DNA of 64,000 nt, taken from Nitrospira sp. Its GTDB lineage: Bacteria > Nitrospirota > Nitrospiria > Nitrospirales > Nitrospiraceae. Each line of letters begins with the position of its first letter. Position 1 is the stretch's first letter. The notes under the pieces were generated by a model. That model worked only from the letters and a program-made list of their open reading frames with translations. It ran no database searches and had not been told where the DNA came from. The stretch covers positions 2,631,043 through 2,695,042 of the forward strand of contig CP092079.1 in NCBI GenBank assembly GCA_022226955.1. Direction: 5' to 3'. The position numbers and the translations under genes are program-made. Shown one piece after another: positions 9,104 to 18,019 of the stretch.

Positions 9104-10468
9104 ATGACACAACGAATTCGCAGGCAAGGTGGAATGACAGTCGCCGGGCTTTTGTGTTTGCTCGTGTGGCTCAATCCGACGGCTCTTATGGCGGGAGTCT
9201 CCGCTGTTCCCAAAGAAGCCCAGGCAGCCTTTGAGAAGAAGGCCTATCAGCAGGCGCTCGATGAGCTGGCCAAGCTCGACAAAGAAAAAAGTGCGGCTCT
9301 CGATGTCAGACGGCTCAAAATCCGGTCCCTCATCAATATAGGCAAACCGAAAGATGCGCTGGACGAATATGATCTGCTGACGCAATCGCTGAAGCGCGAC
9401 GATGAGCCGGTGTTGCGCGAGGTGGCGCTGGGATTGATTGTGGTGCTGGTGAAGGATATGCGCGAGCAAATGCGTGGCGCGGCCTACACGGCATTGAAGG
9501 AAATCGATGCCGCCGAGGCCATTCCATTTTTCGAAGATGGCTTGAGCGACGGGTCTGGGCCGGTGCGGGTCTTGGCGGTCGAAGGGCTGGGGCGTTCGGA
9601 AGCTGGACGAAAGTCAAAGAAGCTGCGCGGGGCGATTGAGGATCAGGCGGGGCTGGTGAAGGCGCGCGTGGTCAAAGCGCTGGGGCGTTCCGGCGATCCG
9701 TCGGTGCTGCCGCTTATCGAGGCGGCGGCAAAGGATGAGCTCTCGCCGGTGCGGATTGCCTCCTATGCGGCGCTCATCCGGCTGGGGAAGAAAGATGCCT
9801 GGGAGGATTTGCGAAAGGCTGCCGACGTCGCCAATCCTGAGGATCGAACCGATGCCATGCGGGCGATCGCCGATTTGAAAGATCAGCGCGGCGCGGCGCT
9901 CATGACGGAGCTCTTGACCTATAATCAGCCTTCTGTGCGGGGGACGGCGGCCAGAGGTCTTGGGCAGCTTGGGCGGAAAGAGGCCCGAGAGAAGATCGAG
10001 TTGCTCTTAAAGGATCCGATTCCGCCGGTGCGAGAATCCGCCCTGTCGAGCTTGGCCGAGTTGGGTGCGGTCGAATCGGTTCCGGCCATCAAGCCGCTGT
10101 TAGGTGACGGGCAGGTCACGGTGCGGGCCGCAGCGGTGGCCTCCTTGCTTCAACTCGGTCAACCATTTGAGATGGTTGCGGATACGGCGCGATCTTTGGC
10201 CCAGCAAAACGATACCGCGGCCCGCGCGTCGATTGCCTTTGCACTGGGGAAGGCCGTCAAGGCGAATGCCAAGCCCGCCATCGTATTTTTGAGCAGTCTC
10301 ACGGCCGATTCGCTGCCCGGTCCCAAGATCGTTGCGCTTCGTTCCTTGGGCCATATTGGAGATCGTGAGGTAATTCCCTTGATGCTGGAGGGGATGCACG
10401 ATGCCAATGAGGCGGTGCGGGCGACGGCTGCTGGAGGACTGTTGCACCTGCTGCAATCCAAACTATGA
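9104..10468 (+). CDS. Exported HEAT-repeat protein
   Basis: A 454-residue protein with an N-terminal signal peptide (hydrophobic residues about 11-26, ending near LMAG). AAGGAACAG stands before the ATG. From about residue 100 onward it is built of HEAT-like helical repeats, each about 31 residues. The recurring pattern resembles VRxxAxxALGxLG; examples are VRVLAVEGLGRSE, VKARVVKALGRSG, VRGTAARGLGQLG and VRESALSSLAELG. Such repeats form a curved scaffold for protein binding. Residues 30-100 look like TPR-type helices. It follows the cupredoxin-like and LolA-like genes by 32 bases and probably belongs to the same operon. A scaffold role in the periplasm is inferred. Confidence 0.8.
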   Translation: MTQRIRRQGGMTVAGLLCLLVWLNPTALMAGVSAVPKEAQAAFEKKAYQQALDELAKLDKEKSAALDVRRLKIRSLINIGKPKDALDEYDLLTQSLKRDDEPVLREVALGLIVVLVKDMREQMRGAAYTALKEIDAAEAIPFFEDGLSDGSGPVRVLAVEGLGRSEAGRKSKKLRGAIEDQAGLVKARVVKALGRSGDPSVLPLIEAAAKDELSPVRIASYAALIRLGKKDAWEDLRKAADVANPEDRTDAMRAIADLKDQRGAALMTELLTYNQPSVRGTAARGLGQLGRKEAREKIELLLKDPIPPVRESALSSLAELGAVESVPAIKPLLGDGQVTVRAAAVASLLQLGQPFEMVADTARSLAQQNDTAARASIAFALGKAVKANAKPAIVFLSSLTADSLPGPKIVALRSLGHIGDREVIPLMLEGMHDANEAVRATAAGGLLHLLQSKL

Positions 10469-10499
10469 GCAAGGGAGGAGAATCGCCCCTTGTTTCAGA

Positions 10500-10528
10500 T
10501 TGACAGGTACGGTAGACTTTTATATACA
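10500..10528 (+). promoter_or_regulatory. Strong candidate sigma-70 promoter
   Basis: TTGACA at 10500-10505, a 17-base spacer, then TATACA at 10523-10528. It lies about 160 bases before the second cupredoxin-like gene, so that gene has its own promoter and a long leader. The quality of both boxes suggests high expression. Confidence 0.7.
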
Positions 10529-10685
10529 TACTCGGTCCACGATCAGCCTCGCCAGCGTGATAATGATCGAGTACACCAGAGAGGAAGCGCTTCCGTCCAT
10601 TCCTCTCACCTGGCTGGTGGAGGGACGGAAGAGAGTTACGAGTGAGAAATCAGGGTAGTTTAGTTCATCACAAGGAGGCAGTCTC

Positions 10686-11483
10686 ATGAAGAAGGGTGCG
10701 TTATCAGTTGTGTTTGGTGCGGCTGCGGTCGCGTTTGTGGCAGCCCCGTTGCTCGCCAATGCCGGTGGAACCATCGCCGGGAAGGTGACGTATGCCGGGA
10801 AGTCCGAGCAGAAGGAATTTGCCTTCTCCAAGTTCCCGAACCCCAAGTTCTGTCCGAAGAACCCGAACAAGAGCTTGATGGACGGCGATAAGCGGTTCTT
10901 GAAGACCATTGAAGTCGGCAAGGACGGCGGTCTCAAGGGTGCGGTCGTGGCCGTGGTCGATATCGAAGACAAGGCGTTCATGGACGGCTATGCCGGCACG
11001 GATGTCGTCGCGGAATTCTGCGAATTTCTTCCGTTCTCCGGTGTCGTGGTCAACACCAAGAATTTCCGCGCCGTGAACAATGATGCGGATCCCGACGATC
11101 CCAAGTCAACGCTGGGCGTGCTCCATAACCCGCACAGCTTCACCGTGAAGGGCTCCACCTCGGCGACCGGTTTCAACATCGGGTTGGCTAAGAAGGGCGA
11201 CAAGCTCGAGAAGCCGGTGACCTTCCGCGGCGGCGCTGAGAAGGAAGGCTACTATCGGTTGCAGTGCGACCAGCACGAGTTCATGCAGTCCTTCTTCCTC
11301 CCGGTGACGAATGCCCATTATGCCGTGGTGAAGGAAGATGGCACGTTCGAGCTCAAGGATGTGCCGGCTGGCAAGCACAAAGTGGTGGCCTGGCACCCGT
11401 TTGCCGCCAAGGGCAAGAAGATTGAGTTCGAGGTGGATGTTCCTGAGGGCGGCAAGGCCGACCTCAAGGCTGAAATCAAGTAA
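10686..11483 (+). CDS. Exported cupredoxin-like protein, paralogue of the 7489 gene
   Basis: A 265-residue protein with a clear signal peptide (MKKGALSVVFG to LLANA) and an AAGGAGG ribosome site. The fold pattern repeats that of the gene at 7489: His 150 in HNPHSFTVKG, then C194-x2-H197-x2-M200 (QCDQHEFM), then a carboxypeptidase-regulatory-like domain with GTFELKDVPAGKHKVVAWHP. These four ligands fit a type 1 copper site, although the His-to-Met spacing is shorter than in plastocyanin. It is very Lys-rich, unlike its paralogue, and lacks the His/Met-rich insert. A near-perfect promoter upstream and a perfect hairpin downstream make it a single, probably highly expressed gene. Periplasmic copper electron carrier is the best guess. 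Confidence 0.75.
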   Translation: MKKGALSVVFGAAAVAFVAAPLLANAGGTIAGKVTYAGKSEQKEFAFSKFPNPKFCPKNPNKSLMDGDKRFLKTIEVGKDGGLKGAVVAVVDIEDKAFMDGYAGTDVVAEFCEFLPFSGVVVNTKNFRAVNNDADPDDPKSTLGVLHNPHSFTVKGSTSATGFNIGLAKKGDKLEKPVTFRGGAEKEGYYRLQCDQHEFMQSFFLPVTNAHYAVVKEDGTFELKDVPAGKHKVVAWHPFAAKGKKIEFEVDVPEGGKADLKAEIK

Positions 11484-11516
11484 GCCGGTTTCCAGTTTCA
11501 GCGGGGCCTTCCCGCG

Positions 11517-11556
11517 ACAACGGGCAGCGGAGCAATCCGCTGCCCGTTGTGTTTCT
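11517..11556 (+). terminator. Terminator hairpin after the second cupredoxin-like gene
   Basis: A perfect 15-base-pair stem (11517-11531 pairs with 11536-11550) with loop GCAA is followed by GTTTCTG. The T run is short, but the stem is very stable and lies 34 bases after the stop. Confidence 0.8.
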
Positions 11557-11652
11557 GCTCCCTATTTCCGCCCGCGCGCTCGCCTTGCCTTTCACTTTCT
11601 GAACTGGGTAAGATGCCAAAATCCTGAATGAGACAACGTCAAGGGGATCGGT

Positions 11653-12639
11653 GTGTCACGAGAACTCTCGCTCGCGGAAATCTTTCAGCTCGGGTACTAC
11701 TGGGAGACGAAGATTCTTCTCACCGGTGTGCGGCTGGATATTTTTTCGGCCCTCGACGGGAAGCGAAAAACAGCGCAAGAGGTAGCGGCGCGCCTTGGGG
11801 GCCATGAGCCGACGCTGGTCCTTCTCTTAAATGCGCTCGTTGCAATGCGGTTGCTCAATAAAGACGGTGAGACTTATGGCAACTCGGCGGCGGCGGCCAG
11901 CCATCTCGTCAAGCATTCTTCCCAATATATCGGGCACTTGCTGTTGTTGCACGATGCGGAATGGGAGAACTGGGGGAAGCTCGAGCAGACGATTCGAACG
12001 GGGCAGCGGGCGGTTGATCGGCATGTCTTTGAGACGGATCCCGAGCTGGGGACGAATGTCCTGGCCGTGCTCCACCGAATCGGCCAGCAAAGCGGGCCAG
12101 ATTTTGCCAAACGCTTACAGTTGAGCGGACCTATTCGTATGCTGGATTTAGGCGGGGGCGCGGGGACCAATGCCATCGCTTTTTGTCAGACCTATCCTGA
12201 ACTCACCGCCACGGTGTTCGATCTTCCCGCCACCCTGCGTTTGACTGAAAAAACAGTGAAAGAGGCCGGCTTGGAGTCGCGTATCGCGCTGCGCCCCGGC
12301 GATTTCAATGCGGATGGGCTGGGTGGTCCCTACGATGTCGTGCTGATGTCCGACATCCTGCACTATCAGACCTACGAGACAAATGCGGCCTTGGTGAAGA
12401 AGGTGCTGGCGCACCTGGCGCCGGGAGGACGATTGATTATCAAGGATCGGTTTTTAGATGAAGCGGGGACCGGCCCTGCCTGGACGACGGCTTTTGCCGT
12501 TCATATCCTGGTCAATACGCAGCAAGGCGGCTGTTATAAGACCAGCGACGCGATGCAATGGATGACTTCAGCGGGGTTTGCCTCGGCTGCCGAGCTGGAG
12601 AAAACCGCCGTTGTTCAGGGTCTGAAAGGGCAAAGGTAA
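11653..12639 (+). CDS. SAM-dependent methyltransferase, O-methyltransferase family 2
   Basis: A 328-residue protein starting with GTG, with AAGGGG about six bases upstream. The N-terminal 100 residues form the winged-helix dimerisation domain of the hydroxyindole/caffeate O-methyltransferase family. The SAM-binding motif I is MLDLGGGAGTNAIAF (about residue 162), with the acidic residue following in TVFDLP. Later motifs are DVVLMSDILH and LAPGGRLIIKD. Known members methylate small aromatic or carotenoid-like molecules, and some act on bacteriochlorophyll precursors. The substrate here is unknown. Eight bases separate it from the DUF420 gene, so it looks like the first gene of the bd-like oxidase operon, possibly modifying a cofactor or quinone. 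Confidence 0.85.
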   Translation: MSRELSLAEIFQLGYYWETKILLTGVRLDIFSALDGKRKTAQEVAARLGGHEPTLVLLLNALVAMRLLNKDGETYGNSAAAASHLVKHSSQYIGHLLLLHDAEWENWGKLEQTIRTGQRAVDRHVFETDPELGTNVLAVLHRIGQQSGPDFAKRLQLSGPIRMLDLGGGAGTNAIAFCQTYPELTATVFDLPATLRLTEKTVKEAGLESRIALRPGDFNADGLGGPYDVVLMSDILHYQTYETNAALVKKVLAHLAPGGRLIIKDRFLDEAGTGPAWTTAFAVHILVNTQQGGCYKTSDAMQWMTSAGFASAAELEKTAVVQGLKGQR

Positions 12640-12646
12640 GCGCGCG

Positions 12647-13360
12647 ATGGAATGGCTTAAGGATCCCGGTTTTCTCGGGACGCATGCCACGATCGGCGCG
12701 GACTTGAGCCAGTTTATGGCCACGCTCTTCACCGGGTTGTTCATCCTGGGATGGATTCAGGCGAAACAGCGCAAGGCCGACGCCCATCATTGGTTGATGC
12801 TGGGCGGAATGATCTCGATGCTGAGTTTCTTCATCGCCTACTACTTGTTCCGGCAGTTGGGAGTCTTGGCGGTGGAGGGCAAAGAAGGGTTCGGAGGCTC
12901 GCAAGCGCTCTACGATTATGTGTTTATCCCCGTGCTGACGCTCCACATCATTCTCGTCATCATCGGATTGGTCATGGCGGTCTATATGATCGTGTTGGGT
13001 TTTCGCTCGCAGCAGGTGATCGATGGCGTCCGGTCGTTGCGCCAGTCGTTGCTGGTCACGACATGGAAGAAAGTCGGCGTGATTTTCGGCGCGGTGACGG
13101 TCGTCGTGCTCGGGTTATTTCTCTCTCGCGTCGCGACAGCCGGGTTCTCCATGCGCAAGCTGGAAGTCTATCTCGGGCTCCTGTTCTTGGTCGGGATTGT
13201 GCTGGCGGTGGAGATTACGATTCAACGCATCTGGCCGGATGGTGGGCGGCGGCATCGCGCATTGGGCCGGTTTACAATGGTTATCTATTGCATCCTGTTC
13301 GCTACCGGCACGTTTACCTACACGATGCTCTACATTCTGTATCCCGGCAAGATCGGGTAG
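12647..13360 (+). CDS. DUF420 membrane protein (CtaM/YozB-like)
   Basis: A 237-residue integral membrane protein with about six to seven hydrophobic segments. It carries paired or spaced His residues at segment ends (ADAHHW, LTLHIIL, RRHRALGR), as in DUF420 proteins. Members of that family in Bacillus and relatives are needed for making active cytochrome aa3 oxidase. Here it precedes a bd-like oxidase gene in a tight run, so a role in heme insertion or oxidase assembly is a reasonable inference. The family call is from pattern memory and not from a search. The start ATG is eight bases after the methyltransferase stop. Confidence 0.7.
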   Translation: MEWLKDPGFLGTHATIGADLSQFMATLFTGLFILGWIQAKQRKADAHHWLMLGGMISMLSFFIAYYLFRQLGVLAVEGKEGFGGSQALYDYVFIPVLTLHIILVIIGLVMAVYMIVLGFRSQQVIDGVRSLRQSLLVTTWKKVGVIFGAVTVVVLGLFLSRVATAGFSMRKLEVYLGLLFLVGIVLAVEITIQRIWPDGGRRHRALGRFTMVIYCILFATGTFTYTMLYILYPGKIG

Positions 13361-13363
13361 CCC

Positions 13364-13858
13364 ATGCTGACCTGTGGCTGTGGGCGCTGGATGCATACCG
13401 AGGGCATTGAAGAGCGTGTCTATGAAGACGGGGCGCTTCAGTGGTTCATCCGATCGGAATGTCGCGGCTGTGGGCTCAATGTCGGTGTGGATGTTCCAGC
13501 CGGACAGATGAACGGATTGGTCGATCGCTTGATGTGGACGGACGATGCCTTGCATCGGCTTGAAAGACTGCCCCCGTATTTGGCGCCATTGTTTCGAGAC
13601 GAGGTTGAGCAAGATCTGCGGGTTCGCGGCGAACGGGTGGTGACCTACGATGTGCTGCTTCGCCCGCGAACGGGGGAACGGATTGAGTGGGAGCCTGAAG
13701 CGGAGCGCCGGTTGGATAAAGTGCCGGCTCCGGTGCGAGCGATGGCCAAGGTCGAGTTGGAGCGAACGGCAGCCGACCGCGGGCAGGCGCGCATTACCGT
13801 GGCGCTGATGGAAGAAATCAAGGCCAAGTATTTCGGGATGGCCGCGCAGAAATCCTGA
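13364..13858 (+). CDS. Zinc-ribbon plus PCP_red-domain protein
   Basis: A 164-residue soluble protein. The N-terminus has Cys pairs, CGCG at residue 4 and CRGCG near residue 34, that could form a zinc ribbon. The C-terminal 55 residues (IEWEPEAERRLDKVPAPVRA, then ITVALMEEIKAKYFG) match the small helical PCP_red domain, found at the C-terminus of light-independent protochlorophyllide reductase subunit B and in stand-alone proteins of non-phototrophs. There it lacks the catalytic part, so it cannot reduce protochlorophyllide by itself. It starts four bases after the DUF420 stop, in the bd-like oxidase run. Function unknown; tetrapyrrole or metal handling is possible. Confidence 0.7.
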   Translation: MLTCGCGRWMHTEGIEERVYEDGALQWFIRSECRGCGLNVGVDVPAGQMNGLVDRLMWTDDALHRLERLPPYLAPLFRDEVEQDLRVRGERVVTYDVLLRPRTGERIEWEPEAERRLDKVPAPVRAMAKVELERTAADRGQARITVALMEEIKAKYFGMAAQKS

Positions 13859-13921
13859 ACGGCAGGCTGACAAGAGTCGCCGCCAGTTTGTATTTCATGC
13901 CCGGCATGTGACGAGCTGATT

Positions 13922-15001
13922 ATGTTGCATCGAATGGCATTGCGAGTGTTGCCGAGCCTGAGTCTGGCGGTGACAGAAGACGCAGTTCGGAAGCAGAAGC
14001 GCCTGGTCATGTTTGTGCCGGGGCTGGTGGCATTCGGAGTCTATCGTCTGGCGAAGCATCTGGTGCCGTTGACGGAGCCGCTTGTGCTGCTTGCCGTGAG
14101 CAGTCTGGTGGCGATCGTGACGGCGCTCCTGGCCTATCGTGTCGGACGGTCAGCTTCCTGGCCGGTCATCGCGCGAGAGGATGGCGTTCGGCTGCTGAGT
14201 TGGCTAGCCGGATGGATCGGCGCTGTGTATGGCATTCAGCTCTCATTGTTGGTGCTCGCCCTGTTGTGGATGGTGGGCTACAGCTATTTGCAGCATCCGG
14301 ACGGTCCAGCCATGATGGCGATTATTATTTCCAGTACGGCGGTGGCCCGCGATGCGTTTGAAATCGGTCATGTGCGGAAACTCGCGGTGCTGGGGCGCCC
14401 GTTTCTCACCTTTCCGGATGGAGCGGCTCTTCGCGCGTTGGTGCGGAACCGGCTGTCTCAGTTGGGACTGTGGGGAAGCGTCGGCCTAGTCATCGGTGGG
14501 CTGATGGGACTGTTGGGGCATGTGATCGTCGATGAGCAAATGGCCGCTCTGGCGCAGTTGGCTGGCATTACGATTTTTGGGGGTCTCCTCGCGCTCTGTG
14601 CCTATTTCGGAGGCTTGCGGCCATCCGTCTCATGGCTGGAGACGCTGAAGCGGACGGCGCCGGCCGAGTTGCTGAAGTATTGGTGGTGGCCGGGGATGGC
14701 CTTTGCGGCCACGTACTATTTGGTCGTGATGGGTTTCGTGTTGTTCGTCGGCAGGCAGCCGGGAATGGCGACGGGATTGGCCGTTGCGGGAGGAGCGGTC
14801 GTCACGGCGATGATGGCGCTCTATGGATATTATTTGGGGCACCGCCGGCAAGTCGAAGATGAGCAGGCGCCGCAGCTATCGAGCGGGATGCTGCGCTGTC
14901 CGTTTGTAATGGGGATTCTTGGCAAGTCGGCCAATGCGCCAGGCGGCATGAGCGAGCTGGCCGGCGACATGGCCTTAAGCAAGACGGGATCGAAGGGGTA
15001 G
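13922..15001 (+). CDS. Polytopic membrane protein, unknown
   Basis: A 359-residue protein with about eight hydrophobic segments and no motif I recognise. Notable stretches are WPVIAREDGVRLLSW near residue 80, ISSTAVARDAFEIGHVRK in the middle, and YYLGHRRQ near the end of the membrane part. The last 55 residues are soluble and contain a single Cys (MLRCPFVMG). It ends four bases before the start of the bd-like oxidase gene, so the two are almost certainly cotranscribed. It may be a partner subunit, taking the place of a CydB, but there is no sequence proof of that. Confidence 0.6.
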   Translation: MLHRMALRVLPSLSLAVTEDAVRKQKRLVMFVPGLVAFGVYRLAKHLVPLTEPLVLLAVSSLVAIVTALLAYRVGRSASWPVIAREDGVRLLSWLAGWIGAVYGIQLSLLVLALLWMVGYSYLQHPDGPAMMAIIISSTAVARDAFEIGHVRKLAVLGRPFLTFPDGAALRALVRNRLSQLGLWGSVGLVIGGLMGLLGHVIVDEQMAALAQLAGITIFGGLLALCAYFGGLRPSVSWLETLKRTAPAELLKYWWWPGMAFAATYYLVVMGFVLFVGRQPGMATGLAVAGGAVVTAMMALYGYYLGHRRQVEDEQAPQLSSGMLRCPFVMGILGKSANAPGGMSELAGDMALSKTGSKG

Positions 15002-15005
15002 TCGT

Positions 15006-16886
15006 ATGCGTCGTCGCAGTTGGATGACAGGTTCCATGGTCGCAGCCGTGTTGTGCGTCACGATCCTGGCCGCGCTGTTGCCTGTGATGGGGAATGGCCC
15101 AAGTCTGTCGTTTGCCGAGGATGCCACGGATCTGTATTTCGGAACGCCAGGTACGCCGCAAGGGCCGCCGGCTCCTGGCCCTCATGAGACGGTCTATTCG
15201 CGGGTCGGTTCCTTTGATAGTCGCCTGCTGGTGTGGTTTGTGACACAGCAGCATACCTACTTCGGTGGATTTGTCCTCGCGTTGCCGCTGTTTTGCGCTT
15301 TGCTGGAGTTTGCTGGGCTCATCACGAAAAAACCGGCCTTGTCGTTGCGCTATGACGGCTTGGCAAGAGACTTGGCGAAGGTCGCGTTGCTGGCGCTTTC
15401 GGTGACCGCCGTGGTCGGAAGCCTTATGCTGTTTATGTTCATCTATTTTTATCCGTCGTTCATGAAGTACATGGGCGGGACGTTCAAGTCGTTTATGCCG
15501 GCCTATGCCATCGTTTTTTTCGGAGAAGCGCTGCTGCTGATCGTCTATTACTATAGTTGGAACCGGATGGCAGAGCGCGGGTTGAAGTGGATCCATGCCG
15601 CGCTCGGCATCCTGACGAATATTTTCGGGACGGCGTTGCTATTGCTGGCGAATTCCTGGTCGGCGTTTATGATGGCGCCGGCTGGCGTCGATGCGCAGGG
15701 CCGGTTCCTCGGGAATGTTTGGCATTTGCTGCACTCGGCTCTCTGGAATCCCCTCAACGTTCATCGCTTTCTGGCAGACATTATGTCCGGCGGCGCGGTG
15801 GTGCTGGCCTATGCCTGTTATCGGTTTTTCACCAGCAAGACCGCCGAAGAGCGGGCCTATTACGATTGGGTGGGCTACATCTTTCTGTTCGTCACGGTTT
15901 GTGCGTTGCTGCCGATGCCGATTGCCGGCTATTGGCTGATGCGTTCGGTGTATGTCTTCAGCCAGAGCATGGGCGTGACGATGATGGGCGGGTTGTTGAC
16001 CTGGCTTTTTGTGGTGCAGGCGCTCTTGATCGGGGCGTTGCTCCTGGGGATCAACTACTACATCTGGCAAAGCATGGCGCGAATCAAGGGCGGCGAGCGG
16101 TACCAGTCGTACTATCAATTCCTGCTGGGTGTGCTGACGCTGGCGCTGTTCATCTGGCTGACGCCGCATACGGTCTTGATGTCGGGGGCGGAAGTGAAGG
16201 CGATGGGCGGAGCGCAGCATCCGGTGGTCGGGAATTATGGGGTGATGTCGGCGAAAAACGGCGCGGTGAATGTGATGATTCTCATCACGGCGCTGAGCTT
16301 TCTCTACTATCGGCGAGCCAATCGAACGATGACGGTGTCCTGGGTGAAGACGGGGAATCTTCTGATCGGGACGTTGTATGCGGTGGGGATTGCAAATGTG
16401 GTCTGGCTGTCGATCTACGGATTCTATTTGCCCGCGAAAATTCGCGTCGGCTTGTCTTCGCCGCAAGCCTTTACGACGTTGGCGGTAATTGTGGCGGGTG
16501 TCGTAATCAACCGCCTCATGTTGAGAGGCTCGATTGTGCATGGCCCGATTCAATGGGGAAAGATTTCGGTGCGCGGCATGGTGGGCCTGTTCGGGCTGGC
16601 GGCGGCGTTTACCTGGGTGATGGGGTTGATGGGGTATATTCGCTCGTCCGGCCGCTTGTCCTGGCATGTCAGCGATCTGATGGCGGATGTGTCCCCTTGG
16701 GCCTTTACGCCGGATCTGGAGTTTGCGTCGAAGATGGTGACGTTGAATATGGTCGTGTTTTGGGCGGCAGTGTTCGCGCTTTTTTGGATGTGCCAGCGTG
16801 GGCAGCAGCCGGTGATGGGAGAAGAGTTTTTCGAGGAGCAGGCGCCGACGCTGGCTCCCTCTTCTTCGCACGAAGCCTCATCTTGA
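15006..16886 (+). CDS. Cytochrome bd-like oxidase, CydA-type subunit (copy 1)
   Basis: A 626-residue membrane protein with an N-terminal hydrophobic export-like segment, then about a dozen membrane helices. It belongs to the CydA superfamily: QQHTYFGGFVLALPLFC has the early heme-ligand His region, and WHLLHSALWNPLNVHR near residue 240 gives a cluster of three His. Further signatures are GYWLMRSVYVFSQSMG and LTPHTVLM, then AMGGAQHPVVGNYGVM. True CydA proteins are about 450-520 residues, so this is longer. Nitrospira genomes are known to hold several such bd-like proteins, one of which has been proposed as the terminal oxidase. No CydB follows. The gene at 20425 is a close paralogue. Whether it reduces oxygen or acts in quinone electron transfer is open. 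Confidence 0.8.
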   Translation: MRRRSWMTGSMVAAVLCVTILAALLPVMGNGPSLSFAEDATDLYFGTPGTPQGPPAPGPHETVYSRVGSFDSRLLVWFVTQQHTYFGGFVLALPLFCALLEFAGLITKKPALSLRYDGLARDLAKVALLALSVTAVVGSLMLFMFIYFYPSFMKYMGGTFKSFMPAYAIVFFGEALLLIVYYYSWNRMAERGLKWIHAALGILTNIFGTALLLLANSWSAFMMAPAGVDAQGRFLGNVWHLLHSALWNPLNVHRFLADIMSGGAVVLAYACYRFFTSKTAEERAYYDWVGYIFLFVTVCALLPMPIAGYWLMRSVYVFSQSMGVTMMGGLLTWLFVVQALLIGALLLGINYYIWQSMARIKGGERYQSYYQFLLGVLTLALFIWLTPHTVLMSGAEVKAMGGAQHPVVGNYGVMSAKNGAVNVMILITALSFLYYRRANRTMTVSWVKTGNLLIGTLYAVGIANVVWLSIYGFYLPAKIRVGLSSPQAFTTLAVIVAGVVINRLMLRGSIVHGPIQWGKISVRGMVGLFGLAAAFTWVMGLMGYIRSSGRLSWHVSDLMADVSPWAFTPDLEFASKMVTLNMVVFWAAVFALFWMCQRGQQPVMGEEFFEEQAPTLAPSSSHEASS

Positions 16887-16905
16887 AGAAAGGGTCGATA
16901 GGTCT

Positions 16906-17562
16906 ATGAACGGTCGCATGTTGTGGAGTGTCGTGGCTCTGGCGAGTATGGCCTTGTATGGTGGGGCTGTTCCCGCTGAGTCCGTTTATGCAGAAGGCCA
17001 AGTGTTGGTGCTGGAGGATTTTCAAGGAAAAGAGGCCGATGGGTTTCCTTCGTCCTGGGACCATGAAAACCAGCGCAGCCAGTCTAAAGGACGCGAAGCC
17101 TATAAGGTGCAGACGGAAAACGGTGTGAACTATTTATCGGCCAAAGATGCCGGACAGCGGATCAAGAAAAAGAAGATCGACTGGGATCCGAAGGCGTACC
17201 CTGTGCTCACTTGGCGCTGGCGTTTACTCAAGGCTCCGGCAGGCATCGATCAGATCGCGGCGATTTATGCCTCGCTCGATACCGATCTCCTGTTTATTCC
17301 GGTATTCACGAAATATGTCTGGAGTGGAACAAAACCGGAAGGGACGCTGACGGAAGGCGGGATGTTCAGCGGGTCTGAGATCGTGGCGCAGAGCGGGACC
17401 AAAGAGGTTGGCCAGTGGTTTGAAGAGCGTGTGAATGTCTACGAGGACTTCAAGCGTCTTCATCAGCATGAGCCGGCGCCGAAGGCCTGGGGTATTTCGA
17501 TCATTGCCGCGCCCGGCGTTGAGATTGATTTCGGCTCGCTGGTGGCGAGCCCTGCAAAGTAG
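16906..17562 (+). CDS. Exported DUF3047 protein
   Basis: A 218-residue protein with an N-terminal signal peptide (hydrophobic to about residue 27, ending near VYAEG). The mature part has the look of DUF3047: [19 protein letters not shown] at the start, [14 protein letters not shown] in the middle, and [20 protein letters not shown] at the end. The family is probably a beta-sandwich of periplasmic proteins with no known activity. It begins 19 bases after the bd-like oxidase stop and is likely in the same operon. AAAGGGTCG precedes the ATG. No catalytic residues can be named. Confidence 0.65.
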   Translation: MNGRMLWSVVALASMALYGGAVPAESVYAEGQVLVLEDFQGKEADGFPSSWDHENQRSQSKGREAYKVQTENGVNYLSAKDAGQRIKKKKIDWDPKAYPVLTWRWRLLKAPAGIDQIAAIYASLDTDLLFIPVFTKYVWSGTKPEGTLTEGGMFSGSEIVAQSGTKEVGQWFEERVNVYEDFKRLHQHEPAPKAWGISIIAAPGVEIDFGSLVASPAK

Positions 17563-17606
17563 CGAAAAGAGTCGCCGTTGTGATGACTGAGGCTGGAGAG
17601 CGGGGA

Positions 17607-17981
17607 ATGCCCACCAGAAAGCTCGTGGACATTGTATTCGGTGTCGTGGTGATGGGGACCGTCGGCACATTGATCGGTCTCATCATGGGCATGGAGTTTA
17701 TGCCGCTGGCGGTAGGCATTGGGCTAGTCATGGGCGGCGTTGTGGGGTTTCTCGGAGGGCGGCGGTTTTTGATCAGCATTTTGGTGGGAACGGTTTTGGG
17801 CGGCGCCTTGGCCTGGTTGTTGGCCGGGCCAGATCGGATTTCGTATGGGGCGGGTGCCGGAGCGGCCATGGGTGGATTCCTTGGCGTTCAGGTCTCGATG
17901 TTGCTGGACATGCGCGCGGCCCGCAAGGTCGAAGCGGCGAGTGCTTTTGTCGAAGGAGAGGCCCAAAACGCTCGTCAGTAA
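17607..17981 (+). CDS. Small glycine-rich membrane protein, unknown
   Basis: About 124 residues from the ATG at 17607, chosen because GGAG lies about nine bases upstream; starts at 17580 or 17583 are possible but have weaker sites. It has four hydrophobic segments very rich in Gly ([35 protein letters not shown]) and a charged C-terminal tail. The close helix packing implied by Gly is typical of small pore- or scaffold-like membrane proteins. It lies between the DUF3047 gene and the SUMF1-domain gene at 18020. I do not recognise the family. Confidence 0.6.
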   Translation: MPTRKLVDIVFGVVVMGTVGTLIGLIMGMEFMPLAVGIGLVMGGVVGFLGGRRFLISILVGTVLGGALAWLLAGPDRISYGAGAGAAMGGFLGVQVSMLLDMRAARKVEAASAFVEGEAQNARQ

Positions 17982-18019
17982 GAGATGGTTGTCGATTTTT
18001 TCGGAGTGCACGGAGACAT

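Noticed and set aside
15557-16909. 450-codon plus frame in another phase within the bd-like oxidase gene
   Set aside because: Its protein is Gly/Arg/Asp-rich and not membrane-like, while the gene in the main phase shows normal membrane helices and family motifs.
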